Below are positions 35,324-43,264 of a DNA stretch of 64,000 bases, one piece after another. This DNA comes from Bradyrhizobium huanghuaihaiense (GTDB lineage: Bacteria > Pseudomonadota > Alphaproteobacteria > Rhizobiales > Xanthobacteraceae), in contig NZ_VLLA01000009.1 of NCBI RefSeq assembly GCF_007830635.1, positions 210,665-274,664 on the forward strand, in the 5' to 3' direction. Below the pieces are notes generated by a model, which worked only from the letters and a program-made list of their open reading frames with translations, did not search any database and was not told the origin of the DNA. The translations under genes and the position numbers were made by a program. The number at the start of each line of letters is the position of its first letter. Positions within the stretch are counted from its first letter, which is position 1.

Positions 35324-36709
35324 TCAGCGCCCGTCAGGCGTGCGTACGCCGCCCCAGCTGTCGCGGACCTGATGGTAGTGAACGCTGGCATCGTAGACCG
35401 TGGTCGAAAGACCAAGCACCTGGGGCGCCAGACGGCCGACGGCGGCAAGGACGTTATACGATGCCACCACGCGGTCGTGCTGCGCGGTCACCAGCGCGAC
35501 GCGCGCATTGACCAGCGCCTGCTGCGCGTTGAGCACGTCGAGCGTGGTGCGCTGACCGGCCTTGGCTTCCTCGCGCACACCGTTGAGTGCGATCTCGGAC
35601 GCCGTCACCTGCGCCTGCGCAGACTGCACCTGCGCCTTGCCGGCCTGCAACGTCCCCCAGAACTGCACCACGTTCGCACGAGTCTGGTCGCGCGTGGTTT
35701 CGAGGTTGAGACGCTGCTGCGCCAGGTTTTCCTTGGATTGGCGGATCAGCGAATATTCGCTACCGCCCTGATAAATCGGCACCGAGACCTGCGCGATCGC
35801 GGATGCGTTGAACGAGCGCAACTGAATCAAGGACTGTTCGTTGGACTGCGTGGCCGCTGCCTGGACCGTAACCGTCGGCAGCAACGCACCTTCGGCAACT
35901 TTGACCTGCAGGAAATTGACGTCGATGCCATACATTGCGGCCGTGACGTTGGGATGCTCGATCAGGCCGAGCTCGACCGCCGAAGCGAGCGTTGACGGCA
36001 GGAACCGGTCGACCGGCGAGCCCGGTGCGAGGTTCGTCGGCTCGTTGCCGATGATGCGGCGGAAGTTCGCCCGCGTCGTGGTGAGGTTCGCCTCCGCGGT
36101 GAGCGCCTGCGTTTTGCCGGCCGCCAGTTGCGCTTCCGATTGCGCAACGTCGGTGCGCGTCACTTCGCCGACGTTGAAACGATCACGGGTCTGCTTCAGC
36201 GTCTGCTCGAGCACGCGCACGTTGCTGCGCTGGACTTCCAGCGTCGCGGCATCGCGCAGATAATCCATGTAGGTCGTCGCGGCCTGGAGCAGCACGGTTT
36301 GATCGAGGCTGCGCAGCGCTTCGCGTGCGCCCGACACCTGACTCTCCGCCGCCCTCGTTCGGTTGGCGGTCTGGTTGCCATTGTAGAGCGTCTGCGTAGC
36401 GGTAACGCCAACGCTGCGAGGCAACACCGACCCGTGGATTGCGTTACTCCCCACGCCGCTCTGCAAATCCGTATATTGATAGCCGCCGCTCGCGGTCAGT
36501 GCGACCTTGGGGCGATACCCGGACAAAGCCTGCGGCACGTTCTCGTCGGTCGAGCGCACCTGCGCGCGCTGTGCGTTGAGCTGCGGATTGTTCTGATAGG
36601 CGCGCACCAAGGCGGCCTCGATCGTGTCCGCCAAGGCAGGCGTCGGCCCGGCCAGCGCCAGCAGCAGGACCGAAACCGCAGCTCCGGTGAAGAGCTTCAC
36701 CCCATGCAT
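35324..36709 (-). CDS. TolC-family outer membrane channel
   Basis: This 461-residue protein has a signal peptide (about 1-27, ending ALA-D). The typical two-repeat TolC pattern follows: an alpha-helical barrel with DTIEAALVRAYQNNPQLNAQ at the start and TTLDVLNAQQALVNARVALVTAQHDRVVASYNVLAAVG in the second half. It would form the exit duct of a type I secretion or efflux pump. No pump genes are adjacent. In alphaproteobacteria this gene commonly lies between pcm-like and popZ genes. Confidence 0.93.
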   Translation of the reverse strand: MHGVKLFTGAAVSVLLLALAGPTPALADTIEAALVRAYQNNPQLNAQRAQVRSTDENVPQALSGYRPKVALTASGGYQYTDLQSGVGSNAIHGSVLPRSVGVTATQTLYNGNQTANRTRAAESQVSGAREALRSLDQTVLLQAATTYMDYLRDAATLEVQRSNVRVLEQTLKQTRDRFNVGEVTRTDVAQSEAQLAAGKTQALTAEANLTTTRANFRRIIGNEPTNLAPGSPVDRFLPSTLASAVELGLIEHPNVTAAMYGIDVNFLQVKVAEGALLPTVTVQAAATQSNEQSLIQLRSFNASAIAQVSVPIYQGGSEYSLIRQSKENLAQQRLNLETTRDQTRANVVQFWGTLQAGKAQVQSAQAQVTASEIALNGVREEAKAGQRTTLDVLNAQQALVNARVALVTAQHDRVVASYNVLAAVGRLAPQVLGLSTTVYDASVHYHQVRDSWGGVRTPDGR

Positions 36710-36735
36710 CCCAAAATTTCCGTTTCATTTTAACG

Positions 36736-36759
36736 CCCGGCTCGTGCCCGCGAGCCGGG
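36736..36759 (-). terminator. hairpin between pcm-like and TolC-type genes
   Basis: 9-bp arms CCCGGCTCG and CGAGCCGGG with a 6-nt loop lie just upstream of the TolC-type start. It could end the preceding methyltransferase transcript. Confidence 0.5.
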
Positions 36760-36916
36760 TTACCGTCTACCGAGTGGAGTCGTTGCCCCGCCGCAACATA
36801 GGACGCGGATGGCCGCGACGGAACTACCCCAAGGTAGTTCTCGGTGGAAACTCTTCACGTGCAGCATCCCGGCCACACTTCTGATTCAGAACGGGATTTT
36901 AACGGGCTTTGGGCCG

Positions 36917-37579
36917 TCAGAAGACGAAGGCGGCGGCCCGTTCCAGCCCGGGAAGGACCGGAGCTGTGGCGTCGAACAGCGCCCGATGGCCGAATTCGCC
37001 GTGGGTCCGGGTCACGATCACCGCCCGCGGCGGCCTTGATTCGGCTGATACGCCCACTAGGCGCCCGCCTTCCTTGAGCTGCCCGAGCAGCCCTTCCGGG
37101 GTCACCTCGGCGGCGCCATTGAGGATGATCACATCATAGGGTGCGGCAGACGGATCGCCTTCGGTGCAGGCAGCGGCCTTGCAGGTGACGTTGGCGAGGC
37201 CGAGGGTGGCAAAGGCCTCCCTGGCCTTCGCGGCCAGAGCCGAATCGCACTCCGTCGCGGTGACCTGACGCGCCAGCTTGGCCGCCAGCGCGGCGAGGTA
37301 GCCCGTCGCGCAGCCGACGACCAGGACGCTGTCGCCCTCGTCAATCTCGGCGTCCTGGAGCAGCTTGCCGGTCAGCTGCGGCTTGATCAGGAACCGCTTG
37401 GCAGGGCCCTCGCTCACATCGAGGTCGAGGTCGAGATAGGCCAAGGCCTGCCGGCTCGCCGGCACGAAGGCCTCACGCGGAACCGTGAGCATGGCATCGA
37501 GAATACGACGATCGGTGACGTCATTGGTGCGCACCTGGCCATCGACCATTTTGAGGCGCGCGGTCGAGAAACCGGACAT
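36917..37579 (-). CDS. protein-L-isoaspartate O-methyltransferase family protein
   Basis: This 220-residue SAM-dependent methyltransferase is of the Pcm family. It opens with MVDGQVRTNDVTDRRILDAM and VPREAFVP, and its SAM-binding motif I is VLVVGCATGYLAALAAKLA. In this alphaproteobacterial subgroup the usual GTGSGY is replaced by GCATGY, and isoaspartate repair has not been proven. ATG 37579 is chosen; the frame upstream to 37693 is Ser/Arg-rich noise. Confidence 0.88.
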   Translation of the reverse strand: MSGFSTARLKMVDGQVRTNDVTDRRILDAMLTVPREAFVPASRQALAYLDLDLDVSEGPAKRFLIKPQLTGKLLQDAEIDEGDSVLVVGCATGYLAALAAKLARQVTATECDSALAAKAREAFATLGLANVTCKAAACTEGDPSAAPYDVIILNGAAEVTPEGLLGQLKEGGRLVGVSAESRPPRAVIVTRTHGEFGHRALFDATAPVLPGLERAAAFVF

Positions 37580-37720
37580 TTGCGGACCCTGAGATGCGGA
37601 CGATGCCGCGGACGGAAGTTGGCGGCATCTTTGGAACATGCTCGGCGAAAACGCAACATGGCCGTTGGCGCTAGCCGGCCAAGGCTCCCGCAACTCACCC
37701 GCATCAGGGAACAGGACGGA

Positions 37721-37900
37721 TTATTCGATCGTCACCGCGAGGCGGCCGATCAGGGCGGCCACCTCATCCAGCCGCGCCGAATCGGGGGTCTCGACCGCAC
37801 GCGCCAGGCAGGCGAGGCATTCATCGTCGCTGAGCTCGGGAACGTCGGCCGGCAGAATCGAGGGAGCCAGTTGGGCGCGGTCGATCTGGATGTCGGGCAT
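37721..37900 (-). CDS. small hypothetical protein
   Basis: This 59-residue acidic protein begins MPDIQIDRAQLAPSILPADVPEL and has a helical second half (DECLACLARAVETPDSARLDEVAALIGRLAVTIE) with two cysteines. GGAG lies 11 nt upstream of ATG 37900. I do not recognise a family. It is upstream of the pcm-like gene on the same strand and may share its promoter. Confidence 0.55.
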   Translation of the reverse strand: MPDIQIDRAQLAPSILPADVPELSDDECLACLARAVETPDSARLDEVAALIGRLAVTIE

Positions 37901-38124
37901 GGGAATCAGCTCCGTAAGAGTCCGGCTCAGCGAAGCTCGATTTGAATTAAGTCGATTTGGTGCCATCCCGGCGGCTGCGGTGGCGTTGCCGGACACAACT
38001 GCTTGAACGCGATTCTGCGTGGATCGGGCCGCCACGTGTTGAGACAAGTGTTGAAAGATGACTCGAGCAGCATCACGCGTCGCATCAGTGACGGCTCACA
38101 AGTCAATGAATTTACAGCGGAATT

Positions 38125-38199
38125 TGGCTCCCCGGGCTGGATTCGAACCAGCGACCATCCGATTAACAGTCGGATGCTCTACCGCTGAGCTACCGAGGA
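38125..38199 (-). tRNA. tRNA-Asn (anticodon GTT)
   Basis: This is a complete 75-nt cloverleaf with the 3' CCA encoded. The acceptor stem pairs TCCTCGG with CCGGGGA, including G-U pairing. The anticodon loop is CTGTTAA, giving anticodon GTT. The T-arm is CTGG-TTCGAAT-CCAG. Confidence 0.98.
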
Positions 38200-38332
38200 A
38201 AAGGGCGAACTGTCGTCCGCGCGCGGTGCGTATAACAAAGCCGGTTGCGCTTGCAAAGGACGAATTCGTCATCTTCCGCAACGCATCCGAGGAAGGGGCC
38301 GGGCCGGCCCCCTCCCCATCTGTCAGGCGAAA

Positions 38333-38701
38333 CTACTCCGCGACGAACGAGGTGGTCTTGGTGCCGGAGTCGTAGCGCAGCCGGAGCGCGGTGAACTTGC
38401 AGAGGTTGACGTTCTTCCAGAGCACGGCCTCGTCATAGTTCTGCCAGTCGACGCGGATGTTCCAGACACACCCCTCGTCATCCTCGTCGAACTCGACATA
38501 GGTGCTCGCCTGGTTCTGCAAGACCTTGTCGAGCTCGTTCTCCCATTCGTCCAGGCCGTCGTCCGGCGCATTGAAGCCGAGGAATTTGATGGCATAGCCG
38601 GTCTCGTTGACGACGGTGACGTTGCGGGCATCGGCAGCGAACGACCCCGTGGCCGCGATCGAAAGACTGATCGCGATCAGTCCGGACAGAAAATACTTCA
38701 T
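38333..38701 (-). CDS. small exported protein of unknown function
   Basis: This 122-residue protein has a clear signal peptide (MKYFLSGLIAISLSIAATGSFA-AD). The mature part is acidic (DDGLDEWENELD, FDEDDEGC) and holds two cysteines that may form a disulfide. GGGAG lies 8 nt before ATG 38701. It resembles small periplasmic proteins of rhizobia, but no function is known to me. Confidence 0.8.
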   Translation of the reverse strand: MKYFLSGLIAISLSIAATGSFAADARNVTVVNETGYAIKFLGFNAPDDGLDEWENELDKVLQNQASTYVEFDEDDEGCVWNIRVDWQNYDEAVLWKNVNLCKFTALRLRYDSGTKTTSFVAE

Positions 38702-38914
38702 GTGAAATGCTCCCGATCGAAACAGGCTGTAAGCGCCTGACGTCGATCGGCGCAGGCGCCGCGGCAACAAATGGCGTTGCCTCGAAGAGTCGTCCGGAGT
38801 GCGATCGACGGATTCAATACGCGATCGATCCGCACTCCGGCGCGCTGCGCGACGCGAGACGCGCAACGGGCCTGTTCTTATCGTTTCGAATTCTCAGCAG
38901 CAATGAACCGGCAT

Positions 38915-40609
38915 TCATAGATCGGCGCTGTTTGTTTTCTCAGGCGCGGGAGCCGGCACAGCGGCGCCGTTGCTCTTGCCGGTCACGGCGCCGACCAGCG
39001 CCTTCACGGGATCGTCGCCCGGCGCAAAGCCGCTCTGGCGCAGGATCTCGTCGATCATCGGACGCAGCGCGTGCACCTTGAGCAGCTCGCCGGCAAGGCC
39101 TTCACCGAAACCGACGTTGCCGCTACCTGCGCCATTGCCGCCGAACGCACCGCCGGTGTGCAGGATGCGGACATCCTTGAGGTTCGCGATCGGCTTCACC
39201 ATCTCGGCCAGCGCCGAGGGCATGGTCTCGATCCGCTTCTTGGCGATCTCGAAATCGATGACGTTGCTGCCGAGCTTGTTCTGCGCCTCGTTCTTCATGG
39301 TGATGACGGCAGCTTCGGCTTCACCGATGTTGCGGACACCGACCGCCTTGATCTTGTTGGATTCGGCTTCGGCTGTCGCCAGCGTCTTGACGGCTTCGGC
39401 GCGGTCGAGCGAGGCCTTCTTCTCGGCTTCGGCCGCGACGATCAGCTCGGTCGACTTGCGCTCGGCCTCGGTGCGCGCGGCCAGCACCTGGGTGAGACGG
39501 GCGCGATCGGCGACCTCGACCGCGCGTGCGGTCAGAACCTTTTCCTCCGCCGAGACGGCGACTGCTTCAGCCGTCTTGGCTTCGGCCACGGCTTCGGAGG
39601 TCTGCTTGCTCTTGGCCGCGATCTGGATCTCGTTCTCCTGCGTCGCGATCTGGATCTCGCGCTGGGCGTCGGTCTTGCGCTTGTTGATCGCCAGATCCGA
39701 CTCGATGACAGCGGTTTCCTTGACCTGCTTGGCACCAGCCTCCTTCTCGGCAACGGCCCGGTCGGTGTCGATGCGGGCGTTCTCCTCGGTGAGGCGCGCG
39801 GTCTGGGTCGCGGTCGCGACCTCGGCGCGGGTGCTGGCGGTCTTGTTGGCGATGTCGCGCTCCTGCGACAGCTCGGCCTCCTTCTTGGTCCGCTCGATGC
39901 CGAGGGTCTGCTGCCGCGCCTCGAGGTCCTTTTGCGCGATCGCCACCTCGTTGTCGCGCACGATGGCGTTGCGGTCGCGCCGGCGGGTCTCGGTGACGGT
40001 CTTGAGCTGGGTGAGACCTTCGGCGTCGAAGAAATTCTCGGGGTTGAAAAACTTGACGTCGGTCTGGTCCAGCTTGGTCAGGGACACCGATTCAAGCTCG
40101 AGCCCGTTCGATTTCACGTCGGATTCAACTGTTGACTGCACGTGCTTGACGAAGTCCGAGCGCTTCTCCTGAAGCTCCAGGATGCTCATGGTCGCGGCAA
40201 CCGAACGGAGGCCGTCGACGAATTTCGCCTCGACCTGGTTGCGCAGCGCCTCGGCATCGTTGGTCAGCGCGCCCAGCGTCTGGCTCGCCAACGCAATGCT
40301 TTCCTCGTCGGGGCGAACGCGCACGTAGAATTCGGCGACGATGTCGACGCGCAGGCGATCCTTGGTGATCAGGGATTCCCGCTCCTTGCGCTCCACGGTG
40401 AGCCGCAGCGTCTTCAGGTTGACGCTGGCATAGGAGTGGAAGATCGGCAGGATCATGGCACCGCCGTCGAGCACGACCTTCTTGCCGCCGAGGCCGGTGC
40501 GCACGAACGCCTCGTCACGCGTGGCGCGCTTGTAGAGAATGGTGAAGACGATCCCGAGGACGACGATCAGCGCGACGCCGATCATGGCCGGGACTGCGAT
40601 GTCGAACAT
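38915..40609 (-). CDS. yqiK: flotillin-family protein (YqiK-like SPFH)
   Basis: This 564-residue protein has one N-terminal membrane segment (about 5-26). An SPFH/band-7 domain (about 30-200) follows, then a long Ala/Glu/Lys coiled coil (about 200-470) and a Gly-rich C-terminal region. Bacterial flotillins organise membrane microdomains and are linked to envelope stress. It follows yqiJ by 22 nt, in the yqiJ-yqiK pairing known from E. coli, here preceded by a PspA gene. Confidence 0.93.
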   Translation of the reverse strand: MFDIAVPAMIGVALIVVLGIVFTILYKRATRDEAFVRTGLGGKKVVLDGGAMILPIFHSYASVNLKTLRLTVERKERESLITKDRLRVDIVAEFYVRVRPDEESIALASQTLGALTNDAEALRNQVEAKFVDGLRSVAATMSILELQEKRSDFVKHVQSTVESDVKSNGLELESVSLTKLDQTDVKFFNPENFFDAEGLTQLKTVTETRRRDRNAIVRDNEVAIAQKDLEARQQTLGIERTKKEAELSQERDIANKTASTRAEVATATQTARLTEENARIDTDRAVAEKEAGAKQVKETAVIESDLAINKRKTDAQREIQIATQENEIQIAAKSKQTSEAVAEAKTAEAVAVSAEEKVLTARAVEVADRARLTQVLAARTEAERKSTELIVAAEAEKKASLDRAEAVKTLATAEAESNKIKAVGVRNIGEAEAAVITMKNEAQNKLGSNVIDFEIAKKRIETMPSALAEMVKPIANLKDVRILHTGGAFGGNGAGSGNVGFGEGLAGELLKVHALRPMIDEILRQSGFAPGDDPVKALVGAVTGKSNGAAVPAPAPEKTNSADL

Positions 40610-40631
40610 GATTTTCTCCGATAATGACTTG

Positions 40632-41291
40632 CTAGCTGCTTAGAGTGGGCTTGGACGGTTTGAGTTCATCCTCGGCCTTGACCGCCACGAAGCGGGTGCC
40701 ATCGCGATCGACCAGCAGGACCAGGGTTCCCTGCGGCAGAGGCGACGACGAAGGTGCCGCGACCGCCAGGACGAAGTGACGGTTGCCGTGGACGTCGGCG
40801 ACGCTGACCCGGCCAGGCGGCCCCTGGTCGAGCGGACCGACGACGACCTCACCGACACGGCCGACGAGATCGCCGAGGCCGACGACATAGCTCTCGTCCT
40901 TGGGAATGATCCGCGCGATGGCGCCGCTGGCGGCGCGCACCAGCGGGACCGACACCGCGACGGCCCCGAGCGAGGCGACCGTCGCCGGCAAGGGACCGGC
41001 GACCATCCGTGCGACGTCCTGGATCAGGAAGCCGGTGATGGAGAAGGCGCCGAGCGCCAGCAACAGGAAGATCAAGAGCGGCACGCCGCCGACATTGATC
41101 CAGGAGATGGCGTTGAGGACGCCGTTGTCGCTGGGGTGGCTGAAATCGATGCTGGTGCCAAGCATCTCGCTGAGGGAAGCCCCGACCAGCATCGTGATCA
41201 CCTCGAGCGTGCCGACGATGACGATCATGGCCGCCGCGATCGCAAACGGCCTGACCTCGGGCGACATGACGTGTTCGAGCAATGCGCTCAT
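40632..41291 (-). CDS. yqiJ: YqiJ-like membrane protein with C-terminal OB-fold (NfeD-like)
   Basis: This 219-residue protein has three hydrophobic helices (about 15-40, 68-90 and 98-125). A soluble beta-rich C-terminal domain (about 135-205) with VGRVGEVVVGPLDQGPPGRVSV resembles NfeD OB-folds. Partner of flotillins in the same membrane assembly. Its start lies 10 nt after the PspA stop, so the three genes form one operon. Confidence 0.85.
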   Translation of the reverse strand: MSALLEHVMSPEVRPFAIAAAMIVIVGTLEVITMLVGASLSEMLGTSIDFSHPSDNGVLNAISWINVGGVPLLIFLLLALGAFSITGFLIQDVARMVAGPLPATVASLGAVAVSVPLVRAASGAIARIIPKDESYVVGLGDLVGRVGEVVVGPLDQGPPGRVSVADVHGNRHFVLAVAAPSSSPLPQGTLVLLVDRDGTRFVAVKAEDELKPSKPTLSS

Positions 41292-41301
41292 GACACGGCA
41301 C

Positions 41302-42456
41302 TCAGGAGCGCGACTTCAACCGTGCGAGCCTCGCCGCAATCTCCTTGTCGCGATGAAGCGCGCTCAGTTCATCGATGTCGCTGGAATACGGAATGCCCTG
41401 CGGCACGCCGGTCGCGCGTGCCACCGCCCTGCCCGCCCGCAAGGCCTTGGCCGTAGCGGACGCCCCGCCGGACTTCCGGGGCGACGTCGCGGCCTGGTGG
41501 CTGGCATGTGCCTCGCTCTTTTCGAGATCGGCGCGGCGCTGCTCGGCATCCTGGAGCGCCGACAGCACTGCGCGCAGCGAGGTCACGCATTGCTCGATCT
41601 TCTCGTTGTTCTCGTCGATGGCGCGGGAGAGCACCTCGAACTGTGCTTCCAGATCCATCTGCCGGGCGATGCCGGCGCGGGCGAGATCGTCGCGGCCGTC
41701 AGTGATCGCGCCTTCGATCTTGGGCGCAAGATCGGTCATCTCGCGCTCGATCTCGGTACGGCGCGCGTTGAGGCGGTATTCCTCGGCGCGAGCGGCCGCG
41801 AGCGCGTCGCGCGCCTCGCTTTCGGCGCGCTCGATCTCGCGGATGGCCTGTCCAACTACCTTGAGCTTGTTCTTGCCCTCCGCCTGCTCGATTGCGTCAT
41901 AGGCGATCCCGGCAATCAGACGCCCGACCCGGGACAGGAAGTTGTCGGGGGCGGCAGCAATGGTATCCATGGCGTTCTCCTCCTCTGGCAGGCTGTTCGG
42001 CGTGACGCCGTAGTGAACTTCAAAGCCGTCGTCTGTGCGGATGAGGTGCGCGGGCACGCTCTGCCCCCAGCCCTCGGCATAGCCGGCGTAGTCGAAGGGC
42101 ACGCTGAAGCGCCCTTGCACGGTCGCAATCGAAATGGTGGCGGGGCCCTTGATCTTGGCGAGCTTGTCGTCGAGCGGCAGGCGGCGGCCTTGCGCCGCGC
42201 GATACTCGTTGCGGTCGCGCAGGCCCAGCGTCACCAGGCGCGAGGGCAGCGCGGTCTCTTTGCGGATCGGCTCATAGGCGTGGGCGTGGAGCAGGACGAC
42301 GTTGGACCCCACATTGTGGGTCCGGGCCACCTCGTCGAGAATCTCCATCATGCGGTCATAGGCCTGGAATGTCGCCTCGATGGCGGCCTTGGCGGCCGGG
42401 TCAGGGGCAAGCCTGTAACGCAGCGCGGACGGCGCGTTTCGGGGCGACTGGCTCAT
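41302..42456 (-). CDS. fused frame: possible TnpB-like N-terminal domain joined to PspA/IM30
   Basis: The uninterrupted 384-residue frame has two parts. Residues 1-162 begin SALRYRLAPDPAAKAAIEATFQ and contain LPSRLVTLGLRDRNEYR and RRLPLDDKLAKIKG...ISIATVQGRFSVPF. By eye this recalls the N-terminal WED/REC-like part of IS605 TnpB proteins, without the RuvC nuclease; the match is weak. Residues 163-384 are a PspA/IM30 coiled coil opening MDTIAAAPDNFLSRVGRLIAG, and PspA binds stressed membranes. Met163 (ATG 41970) has AGGAGGAG 6 nt upstream and would give 222 residues, the normal PspA length. Two products from one frame are therefore likely. ATG 42456 is the first start; a GTG at 42465 is possible. 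Confidence 0.75.
   Translation of the reverse strand: MSQSPRNAPSALRYRLAPDPAAKAAIEATFQAYDRMMEILDEVARTHNVGSNVVLLHAHAYEPIRKETALPSRLVTLGLRDRNEYRAAQGRRLPLDDKLAKIKGPATISIATVQGRFSVPFDYAGYAEGWGQSVPAHLIRTDDGFEVHYGVTPNSLPEEENAMDTIAAAPDNFLSRVGRLIAGIAYDAIEQAEGKNKLKVVGQAIREIERAESEARDALAAARAEEYRLNARRTEIEREMTDLAPKIEGAITDGRDDLARAGIARQMDLEAQFEVLSRAIDENNEKIEQCVTSLRAVLSALQDAEQRRADLEKSEAHASHQAATSPRKSGGASATAKALRAGRAVARATGVPQGIPYSSDIDELSALHRDKEIAARLARLKSRS
41977..41984 (-). promoter_or_regulatory. internal ribosome binding site before the PspA part
   Basis: AGGAGGAG on the minus strand, 6 nt before ATG 41970, inside an open frame. It is among the strongest Shine-Dalgarno matches in the window. It argues for separate translation of a 222-residue PspA. 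Confidence 0.75.
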
Positions 42457-42464
42457 GGAAAGCA

Positions 42465-42489
42465 CTAAAGCACCATTTTGGTGCTTTAG
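42465..42489. promoter_or_regulatory. perfect 25-bp palindrome with NtrC-type core
   Basis: Two 11-bp perfect arms flank TTT. The core GCACCA-TTT-TGGTGC (42470-42484) has the exact geometry of enterobacterial glnA NtrC sites (GCACCA-N3-TGGTGC). It ends 8 nt before the ATG of the fused frame, so NtrC or another dimer bound here might block transcription or translation rather than act as an enhancer. Confidence 0.65.
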
Positions 42490-42657
42490 GAAGGGGAGAT
42501 GCGATCACGTTCCACTGATCCTTGTGCACTCTAGGGGTTAGTCGCTGTCGCCCGGGGCCGCGTTCAAGGCGGGCCATCACCTCTAGATCACCGCCGATCA
42601 AGACTTCTTGCACGCGCGGGTTGCAATTTGAGGCGAAATGCACCAAGCGTCTCGGTC

Positions 42658-42744
42658 GTCATTGCGAGGAGCCCTTGCGACGAAGCAATCCAGAGTCTTT
42701 CCGCGGAGGGATTCTGGATTGCTTCGCTGCGCTCGCAATGACGG
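42658..42744. repeat. dispersed palindromic repeat, family D
   Basis: Outer arms GTCATTGCGAG and CTCGCAATGAC, with inner arms GAAGCAATCCAG and CTGGATTGCTTC. Such elements are widespread in alphaproteobacteria. One copy in the window. Confidence 0.8.
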
Positions 42745-42866
42745 AGTCTGACGCGCCACCTCTCCTCGTCAACTCTCACTTCAGAGCGCAGACACACTTC
42801 CGCATCCTCGCGGCCTATCTCGCCCGAGCTTTGCTTTGTCACATCGCTACGAAACGAGGCGGCCTG

Positions 42867-43250
42867 TCACGGCCGCCGGCACACCAGGTCGATCTCGATC
42901 AACGCGTCATAGGCGAGGCCGGTGACGCCAACGCAAGTGCGGGCCGGCAAGCGATCCGGCGCGAAGAAGCTGCGATACGTCTCGTTCATCGCGGCGTAGT
43001 CTTCCTTGAAGCGCGTCAGGTAGACGCGCGCCATCACGACGTGCTCGAGCCCGAGATCGAGGCCGGCCAGAACGACCTTCAGGTTCTCCATCACCGCGCG
43101 GGTCTGCGCGACGATGCCGTCGGGCAGCACGCCCGGCGTCTGCGGCGTGTCGGGCATCTGGCCGGTGACGAAGACAAAGCCGTCGGTCTCGACGGCGTGG
43201 CTGAAAGGCGCGACCGGCTTCGGGCCGTCGCTGATCATGTGGAATTTCAC
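42867..43250 (-). CDS. RidA-family protein (enamine/imine deaminase-like)
   Basis: This 127-residue protein has the RidA fold: PFSHAVETDGFVFVTGQMP near the start, TRAVMENLKVVLAGLDL in the middle and PARTCVGVTGLA with the conserved Arg. RidA proteins hydrolyse reactive imines; relatives in catabolic operons act on pathway intermediates. GTG 43250 is preferred for its AGGA ribosome site. Upstream of the start lies the end of the fused amidase gene (15 nt), so it belongs to the amide operon. Confidence 0.88.
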   Translation of the reverse strand: MKFHMISDGPKPVAPFSHAVETDGFVFVTGQMPDTPQTPGVLPDGIVAQTRAVMENLKVVLAGLDLGLEHVVMARVYLTRFKEDYAAMNETYRSFFAPDRLPARTCVGVTGLAYDALIEIDLVCRRP

Positions 43251-43264
43251 TTGAGCTGTCCTTG

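Larger units (their letters stand above)
42457..42866. other. intergenic region between the PspA frame and the RidA gene
   Basis: About 410 nt with the NtrC-type palindrome at its left end and a family D repeat in the middle. No credible gene on either strand. Confidence 0.6.

Noticed and set aside
42629..42648. Sigma54-like TTGCACG...TTGCA
   Set aside because: Spacing between the -24 and -12 elements is two bases too long, and it points away from the PspA frame into a region without genes.
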